The notes under the pieces were generated by a model, which searched no databases, was not told the DNA's origin, and saw only the letters and a program-made list of their open reading frames with translations. From Candidatus Gerdarchaeota archaeon (GTDB lineage Archaea; Asgardarchaeota; Heimdallarchaeia; JABLTI01), in contig JAEORJ010000014.1 in assembly GCA_016840945.1 (NCBI GenBank), positions 1-6,977 of the forward strand: DNA of 6,977 nt, written 5' to 3'. Positions within the stretch are counted from its first letter, which is position 1. Every line of letters begins with the position of its first letter. Of the stretch, positions 1-5,359 are shown in pieces. The position numbers and the translations under genes were made by a program.

Positions 1-1
1 A

Positions 2-895
2 CAACTTAATGAGGTTGAAAAACCAAAACCAAAAGATAATGAGGTTTTAGTAAAGGTTTTTGCAACTTCTGTTACAATTGGTGATGTTAAAATGCGTAGT
101 CTTAACATTCCTGGTATTCAAAGATTCTTAGCTAGATTAATGTTAGGATTTAGAAAACCAAAAAATTCTATACTTGGGATGGAATTAGCAGGTGAAATTG
201 AAGCCATTGGGAATAAAGTAAAAAAATTCAAAGTTGGAGACCAAATTTTTGCATCCACATTTTGGTCTGGATTGGGTGGATATGCTCAATACAAATGCTT
301 ATCTGAGGATGGAATGATCGCTCATAAACCAACAAATTTATCTTATGAGGAAATTGCTGCTGGAGTAGCTACAGGAGGAATAGCAGCTTTAGTTGTTCTT
401 AAACAAGCAAATATACAGAAAGGACAAAAAGTGTTGATCTATGGAGCATCTGGAAGTGTAGGAACATATGCAGTCCAGCTAGCAAAAGCATTAGGCGCAG
501 AAGTCACAGGTGTTTGTAGTACAACTAATTTGGATATGGTAAAATCCATTGGTGCTGATAAAGTCATTGATTATACCAAAGAGGATTTTACTAGCAAAGG
601 CGAGACTTATGATGTAATTTTTGATGCTGTAAACAAACTTTCAGCTGCTCATGGAAAAAAAGCATTAAAGAAAAATGGTCTCTATCTTAATATAGAAAAG
701 AACACTGGTTCTAAAAAAGACTTGATACCTGAAGATTTGTATTATTACAAAAATCTAATAGAAGCCGGTAAAATTAAACCTATTATAGATAAAAAATATT
801 CAATGGAACAAATTATTGAAGCTCATAAATATGTTGAACTAGGTCATAAAAAAGGCAATGTTGTTATCATTATTGCTCATAATAATTCTAATTAG
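2..895 (+). CDS. Zinc-independent MDR-family NAD(P)H oxidoreductase (quinone oxidoreductase/alcohol dehydrogenase-like), 5' partial
   Basis: This is a medium-chain dehydrogenase/reductase that should transfer hydride between NAD(P)H and a carbonyl, enone or quinone substrate in the cytoplasm. The reading frame is open to the left edge. Before the first in-window ATG (position 92) it already encodes the conserved N-terminal GroES-like strand ([18 protein letters not shown]), so the true start lies outside the window and about 20-25 residues are missing. Counting from the ATG at 92, the GroES-like fold continues with [12 protein letters not shown] (29-40) and VGDQIFA (48-54). The Rossmann nucleotide motif YGASGSVG is at 117-124, followed by [17 protein letters not shown]. 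The structural-zinc cysteine cluster of classical alcohol dehydrogenases is absent, which fits the zeta-crystallin/quinone-oxidoreductase branch. The physiological substrate cannot be told. The rhodanese gene follows after 26 bases and is probably cotranscribed. Confidence 0.9.
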   Translation, partial: QLNEVEKPKPKDNEVLVKVFATSVTIGDVKMRSLNIPGIQRFLARLMLGFRKPKNSILGMELAGEIEAIGNKVKKFKVGDQIFASTFWSGLGGYAQYKCLSEDGMIAHKPTNLSYEEIAAGVATGGIAALVVLKQANIQKGQKVLIYGASGSVGTYAVQLAKALGAEVTGVCSTTNLDMVKSIGADKVIDYTKEDFTSKGETYDVIFDAVNKLSAAHGKKALKKNGLYLNIEKNTGSKKDLIPEDLYYYKNLIEAGKIKPIIDKKYSMEQIIEAHKYVELGHKKGNVVIIIAHNNSN

Positions 896-921
896 TAAGA
901 AACTTTGAATAAATTACTGAT

Positions 922-1353
922 GTGTTAAAAGTGAAAAAAAGATTTAGATTGCTAAGAATTGTAAATTCATTCATCAAAATTTTTGTTTATAGAATGAAAA
1001 GAGGAGATTGGCCAGTAGAAGAAATAACTGTTGATGAATTATATGAACGTATTACCAATGATAAATCACCAATACTAATTGATGTACGGATGGCATCGTA
1101 TTTCAATACAAGATATGGTCATATAAAAGGAGCTTATTCTTATCCTATATTAAAAATGATGAAAAAAATTGAGGAACTTCATACAAATTACCATGATAAA
1201 GAAGTAATAACCATGTGTTATGGTGGTGGTTTATCATTAGTTGCAGCAGATATATTACAAGAAGCAGGATTTGATAATGTAAAAAGCTTACATGATGGTA
1301 CAGATATGTGGGCTAAAAAACAATTTCCTACAATTATTACTGATAAAAAATAA
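922..1353 (+). CDS. Single-domain rhodanese-like sulfurtransferase
   Basis: This is a rhodanese-fold protein, a family that carries a persulfide on a catalytic cysteine and moves sulfur between thiosulfate or other donors and thiol acceptors. Visible landmarks are ITVDELYERI (about 35-44), the LIDVR strand-loop (52-56), GHIKGAYSYP (66-75) and the active-site loop CYGGGLSL with Cys99. These are followed by the usual AADILQEAGFDNVKSL helix-strand and the DGTDMW closing motif. The frame as given begins with GTG at 922 and adds a basic, partly hydrophobic 24-residue stretch. An ATG at 994 (Met25) would give a 119-residue protein, closer to the usual length of one domain. Neither start has a clear ribosome binding site, so the start is unresolved. 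It lies 26 bases after the MDR oxidoreductase gene and is probably in the same operon. The sulfur acceptor is unknown. Confidence 0.88.
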   Translation: MLKVKKRFRLLRIVNSFIKIFVYRMKRGDWPVEEITVDELYERITNDKSPILIDVRMASYFNTRYGHIKGAYSYPILKMMKKIEELHTNYHDKEVITMCYGGGLSLVAADILQEAGFDNVKSLHDGTDMWAKKQFPTIITDKK

Positions 1354-1380
1354 TAAGAAAAAAAGAAAAAATGGAAAAAT
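1354..1380 (-). terminator. Pyrimidine-rich (oligo-T) archaeal-type terminator of the 1382-1840 gene
   Basis: Read on the minus strand directly after the stop codon of the membrane-protein gene, this stretch contains T runs broken by single C residues (TTTTTCTTTTTTTCTTATTA). Archaeal RNA polymerases terminate on such T-rich non-template tracts without needing a hairpin. The core TTTCTTTTTTTCTT also follows the surface-protein gene at 2024-2037. No comparable T tract serves the rhodanese gene on the plus strand. Confidence 0.6.
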
Positions 1381-1381
1381 T

Positions 1382-1840
1382 TTATGGTGCTAAAGCATCA
1401 CCGACTTTTTTATAACCTATAGGTATCATAAATAGTCCAATGATTGGTGGGATAACTAACCAACATAAGAAAATTGATAACAATACCCAAGTTTTAATTT
1501 GTCCATATCCTTCTGCTGCTAATGGAACATTCCTATTCATTGCCCATGTTTTTTGTTCACCTAATTGGATTATTACCAAAATCAAAGCAATTAAACCAAA
1601 AATCCCAGTTATTGAACCAAGCAAATTAAATATAATAATTAGTAGTTCTCTATCACCTAAAGCAATTAATTGTTGATCATTGTTTGCTTGACCGGCAGTT
1701 TTCATTTCACTAGCAAGTTGAAATTCCTTAACAAGTAAAACTATTAGTGGAAATATCAACCAAAAGAAAAAAATGGTTATCCAAATCCAAGTTGATATAC
1801 TTTTATATGTTTCACCTAATTGTCTTATATGTTGACTCAT
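1382..1840 (-). CDS. Small three-helix membrane protein with internal duplication
   Basis: I do not recognise a named family. The 152-residue protein has three hydrophobic segments, about 17-38, 66-92 and 117-141, with a polar stretch between the first two (about 40-64). The first and third segments are repeats of each other at an exact offset of 100 residues. Y12, I15, T17, W18, I23, F24, W27, L28, P31, I33 and L36 match Y112, I115, T117, W118, I123, F124, W127, L128, P131, I133 and L136. There is no signal peptide separate from the first helix and no catalytic motif, so it is a hypothetical integral membrane protein. The ATG start is well supported by an AAGGAG ribosome binding site 8 bases upstream and a TATA-like element further up. 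It stands alone on the minus strand and converges on the rhodanese gene. Confidence 0.82.
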   Translation of the reverse strand: MSQHIRQLGETYKSISTWIWITIFFFWLIFPLIVLLVKEFQLASEMKTAGQANNDQQLIALGDRELLIIIFNLLGSITGIFGLIALILVIIQLGEQKTWAMNRNVPLAAEGYGQIKTWVLLSIFLCWLVIPPIIGLFMIPIGYKKVGDALAP

Positions 1841-1848
1841 TATAAAAA

Positions 1849-1854
1849 CTCCTT
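1849..1854 (-). promoter_or_regulatory. Ribosome binding site AAGGAG for the three-helix membrane protein
   Basis: On the minus strand AAGGAG lies 8 bases before the ATG at 1840. It is the strongest canonical Shine-Dalgarno sequence in the window and fixes the start of this gene. Confidence 0.8.
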
Positions 1855-1887
1855 TTTTATTTCGGAGATATTGTTAAATAACGCCTC

Positions 1888-1898
1888 TATATAATTAA
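1888..1898 (-). promoter_or_regulatory. TATA-box-like element upstream of the three-helix membrane protein
   Basis: The minus strand reads TTTAATTATATA here. A transcript starting about 25 bases downstream (near 1863) would have a leader of roughly 23 bases that contains the AAGGAG site. The AT-rich background makes chance matches common, so this is a positional call only. Confidence 0.4.
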
Positions 1899-2020
1899 AT
1901 TTTATTATCAAAAGAAGCTTCTTATGAAATTATTTGACTTTCTACTTAGAGACTTTTGCTAATTAATCAATTTAAAATATAATATATTATAAATAATCTA
2001 ATTCTTAATTATTTGCAAAA

Positions 2021-2040
2021 TAAAAGAAAAAAAGAAAGAA
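2021..2040 (-). terminator. Pyrimidine-rich terminator of the surface-protein gene
   Basis: Read on the minus strand just after the TGA stop at 2045-2047, the tract is TTCTTTCTTTTTTTCTTTTA. It shares the 14-base core TTTCTTTTTTTCTT with the tract after the next minus-strand gene (1355-1368). It is consistent with hairpin-free oligo-T termination in archaea and separates this gene from the one at 1382-1840. Confidence 0.55.
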
Positions 2041-2044
2041 GAAT

Positions 2045-2908
2045 TCATGATTTCTTCCTTTTAATTAAAATTATACTTAAGATGGAAAACACTATAATTG
2101 GCACACTTGTACTAATAGCATTATTTTCAGAATTTTCAAGAACTGTAAAGCTAAAATATTGCCCACTATTATCATTAATAGCCATGTTTTGACTTGGAGC
2201 AGTATCATTTGCCATTATATAAAATTCTATCAAAAAGCTGGTTTCAAAAGCTGCTAATACAACACTATAAACTATATCATCTTCTGTGTGCATGGCAAAA
2301 TAATTCCAGGTGCCACCATCTAAACGGAAGAAAATTCTGGCAAATAAAACAGAATTTAATTCATCAGTAATATTACAGTAAATAGTAATAGTATCACCAA
2401 GCATTGGTTGTTCAGGAAGGAAATATACTCCATCTATTACTGGACCTTCATCATCTAATTCTTCTACTGTAAAACTATAATACATGCCATAATTATCCTT
2501 AATAGCAGTATTATGAATTGGTGAGTCATCAATTGCAGTTATGAAATATTGTATGAAATCTTCAGCTGAAAAGGAAGATGCCAATTCTGCATAATATATA
2601 TCATCAGCATCAAAAAGCAATGTTTCATTGATCCATGCTCCATAATTGATACGATAACTTACTTTTGCTGTGAATGTTGAGTCATCAATTATTTTACAAC
2701 TTATAGTAACAATCTCACTTTCAAAAGGAGAGTCGGGAGTATTGGTAACTTGAGTAATTTCTGGTTCCGCGCTATCTACAAGTTTAATATTGCTTTTACT
2801 ACTAATCCCATTTGTTCTCATAACTAATGTTGTGGTTAATGTTAAAATAAAAAAACCAACTAAAAGTATTCTTAATAATAATTTATTATAATTAAATTTA
2901 AAATTCAT
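2045..2908 (-). CDS. Exported surface protein: signal peptide, two Ig-like repeats, C-terminal membrane anchor
   Basis: This 287-residue protein is predicted to sit on the outer face of the cell membrane. A basic N-terminus and a hydrophobic core (about 9-30) form a signal peptide or signal anchor. Two beta-rich repeats of about 100 residues follow, about 48-148 and 155-256. Each has the order: P-rich start, VTISC/ITIYC strand (Cys71, Cys178), acidic D-D/E loop, aromatic strand ending in GAW/GTW, DDIxY, a strand leading into A-DD/A-ND, and Y-SFTV/F-SFTV. The C-terminus has a hydrophobic helix (about 266-282) and a KRKKS tail, the layout of archaeal C-terminal sorting or anchor domains. This architecture is frequent in predicted surface proteins of Asgard archaea. 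It may act in adhesion or as an S-layer-associated protein; no enzymatic motif is present. The ATG at 2908 has only a distant GGAG (2922-2925). Confidence 0.8.
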   Translation of the reverse strand: MNFKFNYNKLLLRILLVGFFILTLTTTLVMRTNGISSKSNIKLVDSAEPEITQVTNTPDSPFESEIVTISCKIIDDSTFTAKVSYRINYGAWINETLLFDADDIYYAELASSFSAEDFIQYFITAIDDSPIHNTAIKDNYGMYYSFTVEELDDEGPVIDGVYFLPEQPMLGDTITIYCNITDELNSVLFARIFFRLDGGTWNYFAMHTEDDIVYSVVLAAFETSFLIEFYIMANDTAPSQNMAINDNSGQYFSFTVLENSENNAISTSVPIIVFSILSIILIKRKKS

Positions 2909-2967
2909 AATTATTTAATGTCTCCATTAAAACAACTTAATACTATTACTTTTTTTTTAAGCATTTT

Positions 2968-2976
2968 CTTATATAC
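2968..2976 (-). promoter_or_regulatory. TATA-box-like element of the surface-protein gene
   Basis: The minus strand reads GTATATAAG. Transcription starting about 25 bases further on (near 2945) would give a leader of about 36 bases before the ATG at 2908. The rest of the 177-base gap up to 3085 is poly-T/A-rich sequence in which I could not pick out a convincing TATA element for the divergent acyltransferase gene. Confidence 0.5.
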
Positions 2977-3074
2977 AAACTTCCAATTTAATGTTTATTT
3001 GAGTTTTTTTAGAAAATTTTTTTTTAGCATAAGCTATTAAAGTCAATATTATTTGCTTATTGTTATTTATAATT

Positions 3075-3080
3075 GGTGAG
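3075..3080 (+). promoter_or_regulatory. Ribosome binding site GGTGAG of the acyltransferase gene
   Basis: GGTGAG sits 5 bases before the ATG at 3086. GGTGA is complementary to the AUCACC part of the archaeal 16S rRNA tail, so it is a typical archaeal site. It supports the chosen start, which also gives a complete condensation-type N-terminus. Confidence 0.75.
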
Positions 3081-3085
3081 AATTT

Positions 3086-4360
3086 ATGATTCGTGAACTT
3101 AACGATCTTGAATATATCAATTACTCGATTGGACAACCCTACAATATTGTGGTAGTTTTAAGAATGAAGGGGCAATTAACAGAGGAGCTTCTTGCAATTG
3201 CTCTTTCCAAGCTTCAACAACGTCATCCATTATTGAAGGTAACAGTTTCACTTAATGATAATAATAAACCAGTGATAATTTCAGATGGTGTAGGATCTAT
3301 TCCCATCAAAGTAATAGCATTTGGAAAAGATTCTGATACAGAGGAAGAATTTAGAAAACAATTAGTTACAGCATTCGATTATCATCAGAAAGCTGCACCA
3401 TTAATTAGAGTCTCAATGTTAAATTCTCAAGATTTTTCAGATATAGTAATTTGTGTTCAACATACATTTGCTGATGGATTATCAATGTTCTTTCTTGCTC
3501 GAGACTTGATTGAGTTTTTAAACAATCCAAATGAAGAGATTGAAGTTCTTTCAATCCCATTAAGCAAGCAGGATATATTTCCTCCAAATGTGCGGAAAAT
3601 GATACCTAAAAAACCAATTTTTGGGAATCTATTATTTGGTTTATTAAAATTATATCATGGTTTACGTTTTGGTTTTAAAAAGAAAGCTGAAGATTTACAA
3701 TCAATAGTAAAGAAAAAGTATGAAGGTTTGCGAGTATATTCTTGGAAATTGTCTGAAAATCAAACAAATGCTTTTTTGAAAAAGTGTAAACAAGAACAAG
3801 TTAGTGTTCACAGTGCACTTTGTACGGTTTTTCTCTCAGATATAAAACTCATAAATAATCCAGTAAATTTACGGGATCGATTAAATTATCCAATAGGCGA
3901 ATCTTTCGGAAATTATGTAGCAGGTGGAATGGTTAAAATGAGGTATAGAAAGAGAAAAAATTTCTGGACAAATACCCGTAAGTATCAACGAAAATTATAT
4001 CTTAGTCTTCGTGATCGAAAAGTATTTGGTTTTCAAAAAATCTTTACAAAAGCACTTCCACCATCAACTATTAATAAAATGAGTAGATTTACAGTAGATA
4101 TTTCAGAAAATAGAAAATCAGTTTTTCTAACAAATTTAGGATCATTAGATCGATTAGGTTTAATTAAAGATACTGAAAAATTTTCGCTTATTTCTTTTTA
4201 TGGGGCAATTTCTAATCCATTTGGTGGATTGATTGTTCTAGTATTTACGCTCCGAAAAGAGATGTATTTTCATTTACATTATAACCATTCTGAAAGTGAA
4301 TTTTTAGAAATAAAACAGCTTGCTAAAAAAATTGAACAAAGAATACTTGATAATATCTAA
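3086..4360 (+). CDS. Stand-alone HxxxDG acyltransferase (condensation-domain/PapA/BAHD-like superfamily)
   Basis: This 424-residue protein has the size and landmarks of the chloramphenicol-acetyltransferase-like superfamily. That superfamily includes NRPS condensation domains, polyketide-associated Pap acyltransferases, alcohol O-acetyltransferases and wax-ester synthases. These enzymes move an acyl group from a thioester (CoA or carrier protein) to an alcohol or amine. The N-terminus shows the usual LRMKGQLTEELLAIALSKLQQRHPLLK (about 25-51). The catalytic motif QHTFADG has His126, Asp130 and Gly131; the first His of the NRPS form HHxxxDG is Gln125 here. The second half has VNLRDRL (260-266), FGNYVAGG (274-281), LTNLGSL (348-354) and SNPFGG (376-381), the last at the position of the DFGWG-type motif. 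No adenylation or carrier domain is fused. It has no transmembrane helix and should be cytoplasmic. Substrates are unknown; an O-acyl transfer to a lipid or small molecule is a reasonable guess. Confidence 0.85.
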   Translation: MIRELNDLEYINYSIGQPYNIVVVLRMKGQLTEELLAIALSKLQQRHPLLKVTVSLNDNNKPVIISDGVGSIPIKVIAFGKDSDTEEEFRKQLVTAFDYHQKAAPLIRVSMLNSQDFSDIVICVQHTFADGLSMFFLARDLIEFLNNPNEEIEVLSIPLSKQDIFPPNVRKMIPKKPIFGNLLFGLLKLYHGLRFGFKKKAEDLQSIVKKKYEGLRVYSWKLSENQTNAFLKKCKQEQVSVHSALCTVFLSDIKLINNPVNLRDRLNYPIGESFGNYVAGGMVKMRYRKRKNFWTNTRKYQRKLYLSLRDRKVFGFQKIFTKALPPSTINKMSRFTVDISENRKSVFLTNLGSLDRLGLIKDTEKFSLISFYGAISNPFGGLIVLVFTLRKEMYFHLHYNHSESEFLEIKQLAKKIEQRILDNI

Positions 4361-4421
4361 CTTAGGTGTTGATACTTTTAAGCTACATAATCACTCTAAA
4401 TTCGTTCGAATACTTAAATCC

Positions 4422-4437
4422 AAAAAAGAATCTAAAA
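4422..4437 (-). terminator. Possible T-rich terminator of the regulator gene
   Basis: On the minus strand the bases after the stop of the regulator gene include TTCTTTTTTGG, a shorter relative of the pyrimidine tracts after the two other minus-strand genes. The 77-base convergent gap with the acyltransferase gene otherwise holds only a short imperfect palindrome (ATTCG-TT-CGAAT, 4400-4411). Confidence 0.3.
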
Positions 4438-5226
4438 TTATTTTTCTAATATTTTTGTACTGTATAGAAAATCAGTATTTGAGCTAAATAATTGTAAGAC
4501 ATGTGTGAATCGTTTGTTTTCAGGAACATTCTCTAAATCCATTTCTTTTTCAAATTCAGAAACTAGTTTCTTTATTTCATTATTGAACTTGTATACTACC
4601 TCATATATTCTAAATAAATGTTTGAATTTACTCATTCGAATTGTATTGGCTAACATTATGAAATCACATGGCTCTAAATATATGTCCTCAATTCGAAGAT
4701 TCTCTTTATTTGATTCATAAAATTCTTTGAAAAGTTGTCTTTTAGTTAGAAATTCATTCATAATTGTTGTTTGAATATTTTGCTGTAAAGAAAGGTAATT
4801 TAATACTTCTTGTTTATCTTCTTCAAGATTTTTATGTAATAATTCATTAATATAGTATGCCTGAAATTCATCTTCAGATTTGTTACGGAATTCTTTATTA
4901 CTGATAATTAATTCCCCAAAGTTCTCAACTTCAGCAATTTTTTTATCATAGATTTTTTGGACTTCATCTGTTAACTTGTAATATTTTCCCCATTCACTAG
5001 TTGTTTTCTCAATATCAATTTCTATTATTCCTTCATCTATTAGTTTCTTAATATATCGAAAAGTTGTGCTCTCATGTTTATTGATATGCTTTGATATCTT
5101 TGTAAGATTTAATTTCCCATACCAACTTAATGAAGTAATGATGCCATATTTTATTGGATCCATTATAGCATCCTCATATGCTTTTAAAATCAGGGATTTT
5201 GAACTATTGGACATATTTTTCAACAC
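4438..5226 (-). CDS. Winged helix-turn-helix transcriptional regulator with helical C-terminal domain
   Basis: The N-terminal part (about 22-90) is an ArsR/MarR-like winged helix. It runs DPIKYGIITSLSW (helix 1), LNLTKISKHINK (helix 2), ESTTFRYIKKLIDEGII (recognition helix), a short beta wing IEIDIEK...KYYKL, and then TDEVQKIYDKK. The remaining 170 residues are charged and predicted mainly helical, with no recognised ligand domain or metal-site cysteines; they probably dimerise and/or sense an effector. The frame opens with GTG at 5226 followed by TTG; ATG at 5214 (Met5) is an equally good start, and none has a clear ribosome binding site. The gene is divergent from the MFS exporter gene. The shared intergenic region carries two matching inverted repeats, one at each predicted promoter, so autorepression plus repression of the exporter operon is inferred. 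Confidence 0.82.
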   Translation of the reverse strand: MLKNMSNSSKSLILKAYEDAIMDPIKYGIITSLSWYGKLNLTKISKHINKHESTTFRYIKKLIDEGIIEIDIEKTTSEWGKYYKLTDEVQKIYDKKIAEVENFGELIISNKEFRNKSEDEFQAYYINELLHKNLEEDKQEVLNYLSLQQNIQTTIMNEFLTKRQLFKEFYESNKENLRIEDIYLEPCDFIMLANTIRMSKFKHLFRIYEVVYKFNNEIKKLVSEFEKEMDLENVPENKRFTHVLQLFSSNTDFLYSTKILEK

Positions 5227-5258
5227 ATATAACTGTTAATTATTTTTAAAATAAAAAT

Positions 5259-5275
5259 TTTTTCATAATGAAAAA
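5259..5275. promoter_or_regulatory. Inverted repeat operator candidate 1 (regulator side)
   Basis: TTTTTCA (5259-5265), spacer TAA, TGAAAAA (5269-5275): perfect 7-base arms. It lies immediately downstream, in the minus direction, of the TATA-like element at 5278-5286, covering the interval between TATA box and expected transcript start of the regulator gene. The same arms and spacer length recur at 5312-5330. Confidence 0.6.
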
Positions 5276-5277
5276 TC

Positions 5278-5286
5278 TTTTATATT
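5278..5286 (-). promoter_or_regulatory. TATA-box-like element of the regulator gene
   Basis: The minus strand reads AATATAAAA, extended by G to TATAAAAG. A start about 25 bases downstream (near 5255) would give a leader of about 30 bases before the GTG at 5226. The top strand of the same bases, TTTTATATT, is repeated exactly at 5298-5306, where it is proposed to serve the opposite gene. Confidence 0.5.
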
Positions 5287-5297
5287 AGTAAAATTAT

Positions 5298-5306
5298 TTT
5301 TATATT
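5298..5306 (+). promoter_or_regulatory. TATA-box-like element of the MFS exporter operon
   Basis: TTTTATATT ends 53 bases before the ATG at 5360. Transcription about 25 bases downstream would begin near 5327-5331, inside or at the edge of the second inverted repeat, and leave a leader of about 30 bases containing the GGTGG site. Confidence 0.5.
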
Positions 5307-5311
5307 GAAAG

Positions 5312-5330
5312 TTTTTTCAAAATGAAAAAA
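5312..5330. promoter_or_regulatory. Inverted repeat operator candidate 2 (exporter side)
   Basis: TTTTTTCA (5312-5319), spacer AAA, TGAAAAAA (5323-5330): perfect 8-base arms, with flanking AGT/ACT extending the symmetry if one extra A is bulged. It starts 5 bases after the exporter TATA-like element and reaches the expected transcript start. Its centre is 54 bases, about five helical turns, from that of the first copy. Confidence 0.6.
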
Positions 5331-5345
5331 ACTCAGTCCTTTATT

Positions 5346-5350
5346 GGTGG
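5346..5350 (+). promoter_or_regulatory. Ribosome binding site GGTGG of the MFS gene
   Basis: GGTGG lies 9 bases upstream of the ATG at 5360 and is of the same GGTG type used by the acyltransferase gene. It supports the chosen start. Confidence 0.6.
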
Positions 5351-5359
5351 CAATACACA

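Noticed and set aside
1440..1676. 78-codon open frame on the plus strand
   Set aside because: Lies wholly inside the three-helix membrane protein on the other strand, has no ribosome binding site and a low-complexity I/P/K composition; an antisense shadow.
1912..1923. Perfect 12-base palindrome AAGAAGCTTCTT
   Set aside because: Single copy, upstream of the TATA-like element of the membrane-protein gene, with no local regulator gene to pair with it; could be chance in AT-rich DNA.
2941..3030. Runs of T in the divergent gap between surface protein and acyltransferase
   Set aside because: Considered as terminators, but both flanking genes start here, so nothing would end; treated as AT-rich promoter background.
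3025..3036. TAGC-ATAA-GCTA small hairpin upstream of the acyltransferase gene
   Set aside because: A 4-base stem adjacent to a T run; expected by chance and with no link to a regulator.
3405..3587. 60-codon open frame on the minus strand
   Set aside because: Antisense to the HxxxDG motif region of the acyltransferase, with no recognisable domain or start signal.
4400..4411. ATTCG-TT-CGAAT inverted repeat in the convergent gap
   Set aside because: Arms of only 5 bases with a 2-base loop and no following T tract on the plus strand; too weak to call a terminator.
4505..4720. 71-codon open frame on the plus strand
   Set aside because: Antisense to the C-terminal domain of the regulator; Ser/Asn/Ile-rich composition as expected from reverse reading of an AT-rich helical gene.
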